A stretch of DNA of 64,000 nt from the NCBI RefSeq assembly GCF_901933205.1, contig NC_044582.1, positions 17,707,820 through 17,771,819 on the forward strand, given 5' to 3'. This document shows positions 1 to 11,500 of the stretch, piece by piece (positions within the stretch are counted from its first letter, which is position 1; every line of letters starts with the position of its first letter). The notes under the pieces are model-generated. The model did not search any database. It was not told the origin of the DNA and saw nothing but the letters and a program-made list of their open reading frames with translations. Origin of the DNA: Camarhynchus parvulus (lineage: Eukaryota > Chordata > Aves > Passeriformes > Thraupidae). Both the position numbers and the translations under genes were made by a program.

Positions 1-714
1 TGAATTCTATAAATTTTAAATTAAGGGGCTCTCAGGCAAAAAAATATGGGAGCAGGAAATAACAGTTCTTTAATAGGGAAGAAAATAAAAGGATAAAATA
101 AACAATGCAGTAAACTAGAACAACACAGACAGAATCAGAGCCCAACCTGACACCCTGTGGGTCAGGGTGTTGGCAGCAGTCCCATTGGAATTGTGGCTCA
201 GCCCTCCTGCAGTGTCAGGGGTGGTTCTGCTGGAGCAGGGATCCTGGAGAAAGGTGCAGTCTCTGCCTCTGGAGATCCAGGGGCAGAGGCAGCTACTGCT
301 CCTCTGGGAAATCCAGTGCAGAAGCTGTGCTGGTGTTCCAGGATCTCCAGATTATATCCAGGTAGGAATGCTTGGCTGGCGTTCCAGAATCTCCAGATTA
401 TATCCAGGTAGGAATGCTTGGCTGGCGTTCCAGAATCTCCAGATTATATCCGGGTAGGAATGCTTGGCTGGTGTTCCAGGATCTCCAGATTATATCCGGG
501 TAGGAATGCTTGGCTCCTCCCCCTGGGCTCACATCTCCCAATGGGATGCTGCAGTTCTTATCAGCCATGCAGGGACATTCAATGGCTGTTATCAGCAGGT
601 GTCTCCCTGAGGGAGGAGTGGGTGTGGGAGAGATAAGGAGAACTGCCCACTGAACAGAAGCCAGCTGCCATCCAGATGGCAAAGAGAATACAATTTGCTT
701 GGCAATCCAGGACA
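1..714 (-). mobile_element. Endogenous retrovirus LTR, minus orientation, left edge at or beyond window start
   Basis: I recognise this stretch as a passerine retroviral LTR from its overall text (CTTTAATAGGGAAGAAAATA near the left, then GATAAGGAGAACTGCCCACT, then the edge GGCAATCCAGGACA). The right edge at 711-714 reads as TGTCC on the minus strand, the expected 5' TG of an LTR. On the minus strand an ATTAAA poly(A)-type signal lies at 69-74, so transcription would run right to left. The left boundary cannot be fixed because the window begins there, and internal retroviral sequence could continue outside. A 46-bp array (332-515) lies inside. No retroviral gene is visible. The family name is from memory and unverified. 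Confidence 0.75.
332..515. repeat. 46-bp tandem array, four units, inside the LTR
   Basis: The anchor GGTAGGAATGCTTGGCT recurs at 361, 407, 453 and 499, a constant 46-bp spacing. Units differ at only a few positions (CCAGGATC or CCAGAATC; ATCCAGG or ATCCGGG). Each unit contains ATTATATCC, which on the minus strand reads GGATATAAT, so the array multiplies a TATA-like motif within the LTR. Confidence 0.95.
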
Positions 715-1625
715 ATTACCAAGGCTGTTGGAAGTATCAGCTTTTCCCTGGACCCTTCCTGAGCAAATATAGAGTCAGTGACTTCACCATTTTTCAGCAC
801 TGACGTTATGCCAGTGGATTTTGGTGCCATATTCCTCAAAAGAGTGTCAGGTTTTTTAACTCTGAACACTCAGGAATCCCTCAGACTTTTTCCACTCCCA
901 AGATGCCACCAGCAGGTGCTAAATAGGCCAGAACAAAGACAGCAAATAAAGATATAACCAGTCCCTTCAAGAATATGACTTATTTTCAGTGTGTTACTGA
1001 TTTGTTTACTACTTCAGTGGGGTTTTTTTTTCCTCAGAGGAAATTTCAGAGTTGAATTTGTCCTCCTGCCCACTGTATTCATCTATGTTAGTTTTTAGAA
1101 AGGAAAATTGAAATGTAAATTGACTCAGTGCTTTTAAAACCTTAAAAAAATAATAATTCAGTGCCTACTCTATGAAATGGAGCTCTCTTGGCTGCTCTAA
1201 CCTGCCGAGCAGGTTAGCATAACATGAAATCAATTATTGTACTCACCATATAAAAGCTGTCAGGTTTAATACTTAACTGCAGGATCTCCCCTGAATGTTT
1301 GATTTCCAATCATCCTGTGAAGCTCCAGAAATACAGGGACATAAGGAAGATTCTGGGCTAAGAAATTTATTGGGCTACCCCGAGTTATAAAAGGGAAAGA
1401 ATAATACAGAAAAGAATAATAGACCATGCAAAGATGGCCCCCTTTTTAATCAAACACTTCCCAGCCCCATAAAACAAAACAGAACTAACAGCAGAAAAAA
1501 TACTGAATTTCTAGTTTGGATTGTAATAATTGTGACACTTATTACTTCACTTATTTTTCAGCTTGTCTGGAAGCAGCTTTTGCTGGAATATTATTCCCAT
1601 TGTTTTATGTCCTTTTCCATTAATT
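715..1625. other. Unique sequence, nothing recognised
   Basis: Ordinary AT-rich sequence with short A and T runs. A strong minus-strand donor-like site (GTGAGT, at 1242-1247) lacks a convincing acceptor. No gene or repeat is supported. Confidence 0.5.
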
Positions 1626-1918
1626 TCTTGGGTTGTTTTGGAGTTTGGTTTTGGTTTTTGTGGATTGTTTTGGTGCTGTTGGTTGTTTTTTTTTGCTTTT
1701 TTGTTTGTTTGGTTTTTGTTTTTCTGTTTTTTTTATCTGGTTGGGGTTGTTTGGTTTTGGTGGGTTTTTTGTGTGGTTTTTTTTTTTTTGTTTGTTTCGT
1801 TTGGGTTTTTTGTTTGCTTTTTGGGTTTTTCTGGCTTTATTTTTGGGGGGGTTCTTGGGTTTTGAGGGGATTTTTTGGGTTGTTTGTTGTTGGGGTTTTT
1901 TTGGGGGTGGGGCTTTTT
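1626..1918. repeat. G/T-only low-complexity tract with G-quadruplex motif
   Basis: For almost 300 bases the plus strand is nearly all T and G, with only scattered A and C. Several overlapping open frames exist on both strands only because the composition lacks stop codons, so they are not genes. At 1845-1879 four G-runs (7, 3, 4 and 3 G) are separated by loops of 5, 6 and 7 bases, which fits the usual G-quadruplex pattern. More G-runs follow at 1892-1912. Confidence 0.9.
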
Positions 1919-2361
1919 CCACAGAGGGAGAATCAAACAGAAAAATGCTTTGACTTCCACAGCTCTTCTACTGCTAAACTTTACTCTACATTTATAACAT
2001 ACAATGGAAATAATTATTGATCTCTTTTCTGATCTGGCCTTTATTGTGTGACCTTGCTCTGGCTAAAATCTCAATCTTAGATCTTCCACCTGTAGTGGTG
2101 ATCATGGGCAGCGAGTTTGTCATTTGAGAATCCTAAAAATGATGAATTAAGTACTGTGAAGTGCTGGGGTTATGACAAAAGTGAGAAATGTTTGTAACAG
2201 AGCTGGGACAAAGGCCCAGTGTGGTGAGGAAGGAGTGGAAATTGTGACTCTGACTCCTTCCTGCTGTGTTTCTGTAGGGAAGGGGAAGGTTTGGACTTCT
2301 GGGAAGGCTGAAGGAAATGGAGGGACAGCACACAGGGAATGGCTTCAGAGTGCCACAGGGC
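1919..2361. other. Unique sequence, nothing recognised
   Basis: No repeat or coding signal seen between the G/T tract and the first CR1 fragment. Confidence 0.5.
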
Positions 2362-2611
2362 AGGGTTAGGTGGCACGTAAAGAAAGAATTCCTCCCTGTG
2401 AGGGTGGGGAGGGGATGGAATTCCCAGCTGGGGCTGCCCCTGGATCCCTGGCAGTGTCCCAGACCAGGCTGGACAGGGTTTGGAGCAGTGGAAGGTGTCC
2501 CTGCCATGACAGGAGTAGCACTGGATGGGATTTAGGGTCCCTCCCAACCCAAACCATGGCACTGGATGGGATTTAGGGTCCCTCCCAACCCAAACCAGTC
2601 CGGGATTCTTT
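2362..2611 (+). mobile_element. CR1 LINE 3' fragment with internal 41-bp duplication
   Basis: The text follows the usual avian CR1 3' end: TTCCTCCCTGTGAGGGTG, GGGCTGCCCCTGGATCCCTG, GGTGTCCCTGCCATG, then GGTCCCTCCCAACCCAAACC and GGGATTCTTTC. The 5' part is missing, as is normal for LINE copies truncated during reverse transcription. The segment starting CTGGATGGGATTTAGGG occurs at 2521 and again at 2562, a perfect or near-perfect 41-bp tandem duplication near the tail. No open reading frame survives. Confidence 0.9.
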
Positions 2612-4782
2612 CACTCAGAGCAAACTCACCTTGGAGCTGTGTCCTTCCCACTGAGCCCCCAGTCAAGCCCAAGGACCAGGGCAGGTTTCTCTGAGCTGCT
2701 CCTTTGCCCTTGGTGTTTGAAGTACCCCAAAAGCAAAGCCCAAAGCATCTGCAGGGTCTGGTCTGAAGCTCTGTCACCTCCCAGCCCTGGGGGATTGCTT
2801 CCAGCAGCAGAAACATTGCCTGCCCATGGTCCATAACTGCTTGGAACAAAGAGCTATAAAAGCAGGGAGCAGGAGACAGATTTATCTCGGTGTATTTCAA
2901 GAAATGATGATCCTGAATTGATTCCTTCTCTGAAATACAAACTCTATGTTTAGCTCTTCTGAAAAAGGGGGAAAAAAAGGAAAACCATAAAATAAACCAG
3001 GACTTATCCTCAAGATCAACTCTTATTCTCTTTCAGAAATTACATTCTAGACAATAAGTGATCATTATGTGCCAACAGAGCTGAGAATCTGATTTTAACT
3101 TTCAGGTAACATATTAGGGCCATAACCAAATCTGAGAACTATTATCATAGCCAAATGACTGTAATGCTTCAAGGCTGTAACAGTCATCACCTTTTTATCA
3201 TTCAGATTACCAGCCAAGCCTGAAACAATGAATTTCTTTAACATTATTCTCCCATAACCTTTAACTGTATGCATTATTTCAAACATCTGAAATAATCCTT
3301 TATATGACACAGTAGAATAATACTTTTGCCACTCACTGCACACTGGAATTTGTTAAGCCCAGAGCAGAGGAAAATCTCCAGCCTGTTCCGTCTGCCATGG
3401 AAATACATTCATTTCAATTGTGCTGGAATGGTGTTTAAGTGATAAATAATTTGAAGGAACACTGATAGGAAGCATAAGGTTCATAAAAGTCCAGAAATGC
3501 TGCTGCAGTTTTATCACCATTATAAAAGTGTCCTGCTTGCCTTGTTTTGGGAGGGCTTTACTTGGCCGGCTCTCACATATTTCACGTGGAATGTACAGCA
3601 TAAATATTCCATGGGTTCATTACAGAGCTGTGTTTGTGATAAACCTTCCCAGAGCCCTTTCAGGAAATGTTTATTCCTGTTCTGTCAAGTGGGTGCTAAT
3701 GCCCCAGGCCAGCTCTCTCCACAGGCCATGCTGATAAATAATCCTGTGTATGCTCTGGTGATTCTGTGCGTAAACTCCCCTCTGCCTGAGTTACTGCAGC
3801 TCCAGGCCCTGCATGAATCACATTTATAAACACAACACTGTGTTTCTTACCTGTGTTCAGGTGTGTTATGATGGCAGAACTGGCATTTATCTGCACTCTT
3901 GGTATAAAAACGTTTCCAGCCACACACTCAGTGCACGAAAATACAAAAGCAACTGCTGGAAATACTGCCAGGCAGAGGGGTCTTGGAAAACATCCCAGGG
4001 AGCCTGAGATGAGTACAGAACATTTTGGATCAGCCCCTTGGAGAGCACAACCTCTAAAATAGCAAGTTTGGAGAATTCAATTGGGTCTCTTCAGTGTCCT
4101 CAGGAAAACTGAACACCTCAGAAAGGTCTCAGCAATGCAGAGCAGCTGCTTTTTAATGAAGTTCAATTACTTCCAAGATCTTGAAAATGTAGGCTTAGAA
4201 AATCTGAATTTATTGAAATATTTCTAAACTGCTTTAAGGAAAAGGGATTCAGATACAAAGAATTCAGGCTCTGGATAAGGGACAATTATTCTTGTGCTGA
4301 ACAAGCAAAAAGGGGTTGGAATTTAGGTCCAATTCTTCTGTGATTTCTTGTGTGACCTTTCACAAGCCACACATGGTCACAAAGTGATTTCCACTGGCTT
4401 CAGTGGAGGAGAGAATCAGCTCCTAATTTCTCTTTGAATCAGTTTTCTCATTAGTGAATTACTGACCTCAGAGCTTAATGCTTCCAATGCTCTTCAGAAT
4501 CCTTGAAGGGGCAGTGATATTGGGATGTTAACTGTCCTTACTGCCAGCAGCCAGGCAGCAGAAAATCCAGATTAATAGGGGCACTTTGGTGCCATGGCCA
4601 CCACGTGGACCCCAGAAGAACAAGGCAAGAGTCAAAAATATTAATTTAAACATTTCAGCTCAACAGAATTCTGCTTCCTCAGCAAGTACCTGGAATTTCC
4701 TGCAGGTTTTCCTGTATTTTAGGGCAGATTTTCATTTGCTGTCATCTCAGCACTCCACTAAAACACTTCTTTTCATTCACAG
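2612..4782. other. Unique non-coding stretch with weak exon-like and conserved-looking segments
   Basis: No transposon is recognised. The segment 3105-3330 is AT-rich, free of low-complexity DNA and reads like a conserved non-coding element, but that needs alignment. At 3851-3890 (minus) a 40-base open segment ends at a good donor (CAG then GTAAGA), although its acceptor has a poor pyrimidine tract. Neither is strong enough for a gene call. Confidence 0.35.
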
Positions 4783-5001
4783 AGTTAATCAGCGAGTTCA
4801 CATCACCTGGGATGGAAATCTCTGGAGCTGAATATTCCCCTTGCTCCAGGACTTCAGGCTGACAATGTTTGCACAGAGCTACAAACTCCAAGCTCAAGGA
4901 GAGGCAGAAGCTGTTCATGCTGGCAATGCTCAGCCTCACCTGGCAGGACAAGGTGACCATTCCAGGGGAGAAGAAACCAAAGACTGAGAGAAAATTTGCT
5001 G
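4783..5001 (+). other. Possible exon (219 nt), probably non-coding or UTR
   Basis: A pyrimidine-rich acceptor (CTTCTTTTCATTCACAG, ending 4782) and a consensus donor (G then GTAAGTATT at 5002) bracket 219 bases. All three frames contain a stop. The frame beginning TTA ATC AGC has one TGA at about a third of the way and is then open to the donor, with a downstream ATG and the stretch SLTWQDKVTIPGEKKPKTER. If it is an exon, it would be a 5' exon with untranslated sequence or part of a non-coding RNA. The ends of that frame would join in phase with the candidate at 8516-8589. Chance pairing of splice-like sites remains likely. Confidence 0.2.
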
Positions 5002-7970
5002 GTAAGTATTAAAAAAAAAAAAAATCAAAAACAAAAAGGTCAGTCCTGAACATTAAAGAGGGCCAGCAGGAAATCATTAAATCTGAGTGATAACGTGGGT
5101 TTATTTTAATTTGCTCGCCTGGATTTTCATTGACAATAGATTGTGGAAAATAAAATGAACTCCATAAAAATGTGGAGTTGCAGCAGGACTTAGAAAATAA
5201 CTGTAATAACCCAGACTAATTTCCTACCTCTTTCTCCTGGATTAGTTTTTATCTCTATTACTTGCATCACCAAAAGAGCAACTTTTATACAGTTTAAGTG
5301 CCACCTTCTAGACTCCCTGGAGGATTTCAATAATTTTACCTGTGGGGTTTTAAATTTTTCTATTATAAATATTCCAATATTTTCAATTATTTTAATATTT
5401 CAATTAAAGCCCTCAAAGCCTTGGCTCAGATGCCACCAAGCCCTGGAGTCACTGGGTGCTACATGGCCATGTAGATGAACCTGAACCAGAGCAAGAATGC
5501 CCCAGCTGTGATTCCTGAAGGATCCAACTCATGGACTTCATGGGAGGATGGAATTCCTTCCTTGGGATGTCCTCCATGGACCAGGTCACCATCAGCTTCT
5601 TGGGGATCTTTCAAAGTTATTCAACTTCCATAAAACTGCTACAAACTCTTCATAAACTCATTGGAGTAAGGGCGAAAAAATATTTTATTCTTTCCCAAGG
5701 TGGCTGCTTGAACCTGCAGTCCCTGTGAGAATCAGAAAAGTTGAGCCTGAAAAGACCTTCAGGAGCCTCAAGTCCAAGCCAAGGGATTGTGCCTTTTCAG
5801 TAAATTAAAAAAGAAACATCCATCTCTGCTGCAGAGGATCACCTGGCACGCCTGCTGATTTATTTAACTAATTTTTCATCCCATAATTCTTCCAATCTGT
5901 GTTCAAACCACCTCATCCTGCATTTCTGTGCTGAAGGTTAGCAAGCTGGCAGAGCTGTGTCCTTCTGATGACAGATCTCTCTGATGCTCTGTTTACCTGC
6001 CCTTCATCTGCTCCAAGGCTAACTGAGGTGGGTTTTTTATTCTCATCCCCCAGGAATTCAGGAACACCCTTCCTGCTATCCCCCCACCCAAGCAGGAGGA
6101 TTTCTTCATGCTAATAAATCCTTTCCTTTGTGTGATTTTAACTCCTGAGCTGGTGGTGTTGTCAGAACAGCTCTAATTGAGTAATTAAATAATTGGTCAT
6201 GGGAATCATCTCAGACTGGTTCCAGTGGTCACCAGCACCTGCTCAGCCTCACTCTCTGTCGTCCCAACAATGGCTCTGGATTCATTCCCAGCCCCAGGGG
6301 CCAGCAGGCACCAAGGGAGGGCAGAAACCTTCTCAAGTTATTTGAAAAGCCATCAATTTCCCAAAGAGTGCTGTGCTGGATTAAAGCTTGTCCAAACTCC
6401 TCACCCTGGTCATATTTCTTGCCCATCACGCTGTATATGTCAGCTGTTGTTTCACCACCTGTTAATCCGTCTGTGCTCGGGCTGTACATGTGATTTATGA
6501 GGGTTCCTGTATCTCACTTGTTGCCTGCATGTGACCAGTGCAGCTCTTTTTTCATCATTCTTGGGTTTTTTCATGCTACATCCACCTATTAGTCACTATT
6601 TTAAGACAGGGAAATATGGAAATTTTTCTTTCCACAATATTCATTGAAGTTTTTCTACCTTTTTTTATCATGAGTTGTATTGACACAAGAGCTCGGGCAG
6701 ATATTTTAATTTACAATTTTCACCGCCCTCCTTCACTGCTATCCAAAGTGAATTTTAACCACGAGTGATACAGAAATGAACCTGATGATTTGTAATCATC
6801 AGCAGCTCAGGTTGTAAGGAATCTCCTGCTGGGGTTACACATCAATGCAGACAGGAGCAAAATTGCTTTGTGCTCATAACCTGTGGTAGTTTTAATAATT
6901 TTATTTCTGTTTCTTTCTGAATTCTGGGAAACATTAGCCAGATAATGATGCCTTTTGATTACCAAGCTTGTTCCCACTTTCAGAAAACAGCTTTGGGCTG
7001 CAAGAATCACCTCACATGGGGTTTCTTTTGTGGGCTGGTTTTGGTTGTTTTTTTGGTTTTTTTTTCCCTATGTTATCTTTGTGCCTGAGTATTCCTGTTT
7101 TTCTGTCCTACTGCTCTGCTCCAATATGCTCCCAATATTTTTGCTTTTACTGGCTCATTTACCCTATGCAATAAAGGTGCTTGTCATGTCATAAAGTAAG
7201 TATTTTCCCTAGAAATTGTTGTAAAACTTTGTATCACACTGGACATTTCTATTGATTTTTGAATTGATATTTGCAGGTCTCTTTCTGCTTTCTTTTTAAC
7301 AATTGACTTTCAGACCCCCGCATTTCTTGAAAGAAATATTGCTGTAAATTGCAGTGATCTTGACCTGCTCTTTTTCTCCTCTTATCCCTCAGAGCTTTGC
7401 TATTCTAATAGCTTTTCTTATGCTCCTTGCAATTAGTTCACAGAGAATTAGAAGAGATAATGGTTAATGAACAACTGCCACTCACTGTCAGTGAAGTGCT
7501 GCAAAGGAAAAGGCACTTTCAGAAGCCAGAGAAATGAGAAAATATTACAGAGCCAAACAGCATCCAGAGTTGGGGGGAAAAACTGTGAGGAAACTGAAAT
7601 TTTCCTTGATCAAGACCCTTTTGAGAATATTCATCTCACATCAGGCCCTGAAGAGCTTTCCTAACCCTCAGACATGCAGTGAAATGACTCCACGGCAGTT
7701 TAGGCCAGTGATATTTTAGAAATACCTTGCATAGGCTTGTCTTGGACACTTGCAAAGATACACCAAAAAACCAATTATGATTATTAAATTTAATATTTAA
7801 ATATTTACACCCTCCTCGCCCAGTGCCTGCACTGAAGTTGTGGTGAGTGCTGGGAATGCCAATTTATTCTGATTTTCACCTGCAGAGAAATAAACAGTGT
7901 CCACCTCATTAGGATGAGGATTTTCCTTGTAGGTTTTTTTTTTTCATTTCTCCAGGGTGAGAGCAAAAAT
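5002..7970. other. Unique sequence; one degraded CR1 end
   Basis: Mostly AT-rich unique sequence with pyrimidine runs at 7040-7065. A short CR1-like end is at 5725-5785. A GTAAGT at 7197 has no usable acceptor upstream. I see no gene. Confidence 0.4.
5725..5785 (-). mobile_element. Degraded CR1 3' end, minus
   Basis: GAGAATCAGAAAAGTTGAG followed by AAAAGACCTTCAGGAGC and CAAGTCCAAGCC resembles the antisense 3' end of an older CR1 subfamily (hallmark GAAAAGACCTNNAAGATCATC-AGTCCAACC). It is short and diverged. Confidence 0.45.
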
Positions 7971-8033
7971 CTCAGAGTGGTTTGGGTTGGAAGGAACCTT
8001 AAAGCTCTAAATTTAGTCATGGGCCTAAATCTC
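7971..8033 (-). mobile_element. CR1 3' end fragment, minus
   Basis: CTCAGAGTGGTTTGGGTTGG, then AAGGAACCTTAAAGCTC, is the reverse complement of the CR1 tail. Only about 60 bases remain. Confidence 0.75.
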
Positions 8034-8279
8034 TACAGTACCCAGTGAAATGGGAGAATCTTTTATTCTTGTTTTCTTCTGGATCTAAGCCCAATCACAT
8101 CGAATTTAAAGTGATTACCTTCAGAATAAGATCCCATCCAGGATAAACCACTCCAGCAGGATATTTCCATTCCTGGTTTCCCTACCCAAGCTTAGTCACA
8201 AACATCCCCAGATGTGGTTCAGAATGTTGTTTGTCTTCATCCAGGAGGAAGATCAATTCTGTTGTGGAAACAGTGCACA

Positions 8280-8510
8280 GCATGGGATCACTCTAATCAA
8301 TTTGAGCAGGCCTTGGTAAAACTATCTGCTAGTCTGCAATCCAGCAGCATCAAAGCTAATTAATACTTTAGTCAGCTTAATGAATGTATTAGTGGTTAAT
8401 ATTTGTGTATAAGCTCCTCATAACTCAATAATCCTATCCCATTTGCATTATTAATCGGACAGGTATGAGCTGATTGATCATAGAAGCCATTAACTCAGAT
8501 TTGTGCTGCC
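8280..8510. other. Possible conserved non-coding element, AT-rich with homeodomain cores
   Basis: The stretch is AT-rich but not simple-repeat, and holds TAATTA at 8357-8362 plus several TTAAT/ATTAG cores. No repeat family is recognised. This is a guess from texture only; cross-species alignment would decide. Confidence 0.2.
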
Positions 8511-8515
8511 TTCAG

Positions 8516-8589
8516 TTCCCTCCAAGGAAGAGCAGGAATCACTGAGGATTGCAGGGAGCAGGCTCTGCAAAGGCCTTTTCAGATTCCAG
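8516..8589 (+). other. Possible internal exon (74 nt)
   Basis: The acceptor (TTTGTGCTGCCTTCAG) and a near-perfect donor (CCAG then GTGAGTGGG) bracket 74 bases. Two of the three frames are open; one reads PSKEEQESLRIAGSRLCKGL and ends at a codon boundary. It lies directly downstream of the conserved-looking stretch 8280-8510. I do not recognise the peptide. Short segments are often open by chance. Confidence 0.22.
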
Positions 8590-11500
8590 GTGAGTGGGAC
8601 TGAAGAACTGCAATGGAAAGTTGCATTTTAAACCAACATGAACTGATCTAGAAGGTGATGGATGTCTGAACCCAAGGGCCGAGTGCCTGGTTTTTGAGAT
8701 ACCCAAATTCTTTCAAGTCAAAGCCCCTCTGCAAGGCAAGAGAAACAGCCAGGAAGGAAGGGAGAAAGAGGGAGAGGTACAATCCACTCCACAAAACAAT
8801 TTCCCTTCCTCTCTTTGCCCCACTCCTCACATAAAAACCATGAAGTGGGAGCTCATTTATTCAAATGAAGCTGGAGGTTGGCTCAGGTGGGAGATGAGTA
8901 AATAAACCAAGAGCTTCCAACGCCTGCTAGAGAGGAACAATATTTTGCAATTTCCCTCCTACAGGCTTTGTGTTCTACAAAGAGAAATAAAAACGTGCTT
9001 CATCCCCTTCAGCAGCCTTGAAAGCTTTTGGTTATTCACAGCCCCTGACAAGAGAGGCCAGATAATCCTCTGGAAGGCGGGAGCACCGTTCCAACAACGG
9101 AGAGAGCGTGCAGGCAGATGAATTCCATTGGAACAACAATAAAAAAAAGAGACGAGGAAAAAGCAGCTCGTTCCTTTGGAGACTCATCTTTTTAATGCAC
9201 CATTTCCACAGGATCTTCTAATTGCTTCTTGTGGGATTGGAGTGTTTTCTCTTGCAGCCTCTCTTTGGAAATTTGTTACATTTCCTGCTACGATGTTCTC
9301 CTGTGCTTTTTTTTATTTTCAGGTTTGAAGAACTGTTTTCTTATCTTCTTTTTTCTTTTTTTTTTCCCCTTTCCCTGAGATATTTTCCCCATCTCTCCCA
9401 TTTCCATGCTCATGTTGTTGTTATTATCAGGGAAATTTAAGCTTCTGTGGTGCTGTGAAGCTGAATCCTCTTTTATTGCCACGCTTTCTTATGTGGTGGG
9501 ACAGCAGCGAGAGCTGCTGGTTAATCACTTCTGAAGTCCTACATGTGGCAGGGAGATGTGCTATGAATTACCCAGCGAGCTGTACCTGCATGATTAATGA
9601 GAATCCATTCTCCACTCTGCACTCCAGTGCTCCTCCAGTTGCAATTCCTTTGTTGGAACCGTGTACAAAGGGAATGAGAGGGGAGAGGAGACAGCAAAAC
9701 CTCAAGGAAAGGAGTGTGTGGCTGAAAAAAGGGGATGAGAGCAGGCAGCAATGCCACTGCTCCCAGGGCTGGCCAGATGTTTGCTCATCTGTTCAGGCAC
9801 AGCTCTTTATTGTCAGCTGCCACACGACAAGTGGCAAAGCTAAAGCTTAATAAGTAATTAAGACAGTCTGCCAGGAAAACGAGAAAAACGAGGGAAACAA
9901 TGGATTTCACCTCTCCTCGTCTGATTTAACTGGTTAAAAATGTTCCTCTACTTGCACAGAGCTGAGCAAATCGCTCATTATAAATAATGTATTAACCTAA
10001 TTTCTTCACTTTTACTCTGTGAAATGTTCCTGACTAGATTTATTACTATTCCTTCTTGAAAAGTACTGGTACCTGGAAGCAAATCAGCAGATATTTTATC
10101 TGCTCATGGTAACTCCATCCAAACAGCTTGTGCTGTAAATCGAGAAAGTCTCATACTACCTCCCCTGGTAGTAGTTGAGAAATATTTAGGAAATGGCTTC
10201 AGAGAAAATATTTATAGCTAAAATCAGTGTGTTGGGAACATTTTGTGCACCTGAAGCTCACTGATGTGCTTGAGGGGAGTCATTGTGAAGGACTCGGGGC
10301 CAACTAAAAATTAAATATTTCTTAATATGCCAGTAAAATGATTGCTATTACTAGATCTGCTTAAATGAGCAGATTCACAGCTTTGTGAGACAGACAGTAT
10401 CACCTCAGGTGTACAAAATATCCAGATATTGCACTGCTCCAACACCAACTGTCCACCTTTAGCTAAACTTGTCTCCAGATCACAGTAAATCTCTCATTTC
10501 CCTTGATGCCATTATCCTCCTGGTGTTAGTTCATAACTCTCAGGAATTCAAAATAAAGCAGGATGCAGGGGTGGTTTACAAATGTTTGTAGTTCTGGCTT
10601 CAGCCACTCCAAAACTACCAACACAAAAAGCAGATCTTGTTCACCCATTGCAAAATGAGCTTTAACTTTGCAATTAATAACCCACAAACAGATTTATTCT
10701 CTGACTGCTTAGCAGTCCTCAAACCAGCAATTTTTTTCCTGGTTTAATGACTGAAGGAACTGAACTAGATGAATAGATTTCCTTCTTTTTGCTCTTTTGT
10801 GCCATTGGGCAGGCATTTGAGAACTCTCATTAGAAGTCTCTGGAGCTGAAGCCCAGGAACTGCAGGAAAGTGAAAGATATCAAATCTATTTTCAGGATGG
10901 GATTGTGCATATCCTTCTGCCATAATGTACATAACATAGCAGTGCCTCTGCTTGCACTGTCTGCTACAGGATACACTCAGACTCTCAGTCTGTTTATTAA
11001 AGATCAATTTTTGTGATATCATTGATCCCCTGCACACTGGGATTGTCATCCTCACTCAGGAGCAGCTGAAATTCAATCCTTTCTTCTCCATCCCTCTGTG
11101 GATGAAACCCTGGGACACACATAATAGACACTCTCTGGGAAGATAATGTGCCTCTGGTATTAGACAAAAAAAAATGACAGTAATGAAGGAATATGTTGTT
11201 AAAAATGGTGAAGAATAACATCCTGATCATTTCCTGCTCTGTGGCCAGGAAGATGCCAGGATAAACAGTCAGCCAATCTACTTAAGCACTCAGAAGATAA
11301 GGGATGATAAGAGAAGAAGCAGCATGGATGTTCTGAGAACAAATCATATCCAGCTCCCTTCTGCAGATAAGGCGGGTGGGGAAGGAGGGAAGATGTGTGC
11401 AGGACCTGTGCTGGTGGGTTGGAAACACAGAGAAACAGAGAAAAAATCAGGAGAAATGAGCAGGAACAGCACATTTTCAATGTGGGGCAATTCTTCTAGG

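Noticed and set aside
1532..2020. 162-codon plus frame and overlapping minus frames
   Set aside because: Lies in the G/T-only tract; predicted peptides are W/F/G/L or K/P/N runs caused by composition.
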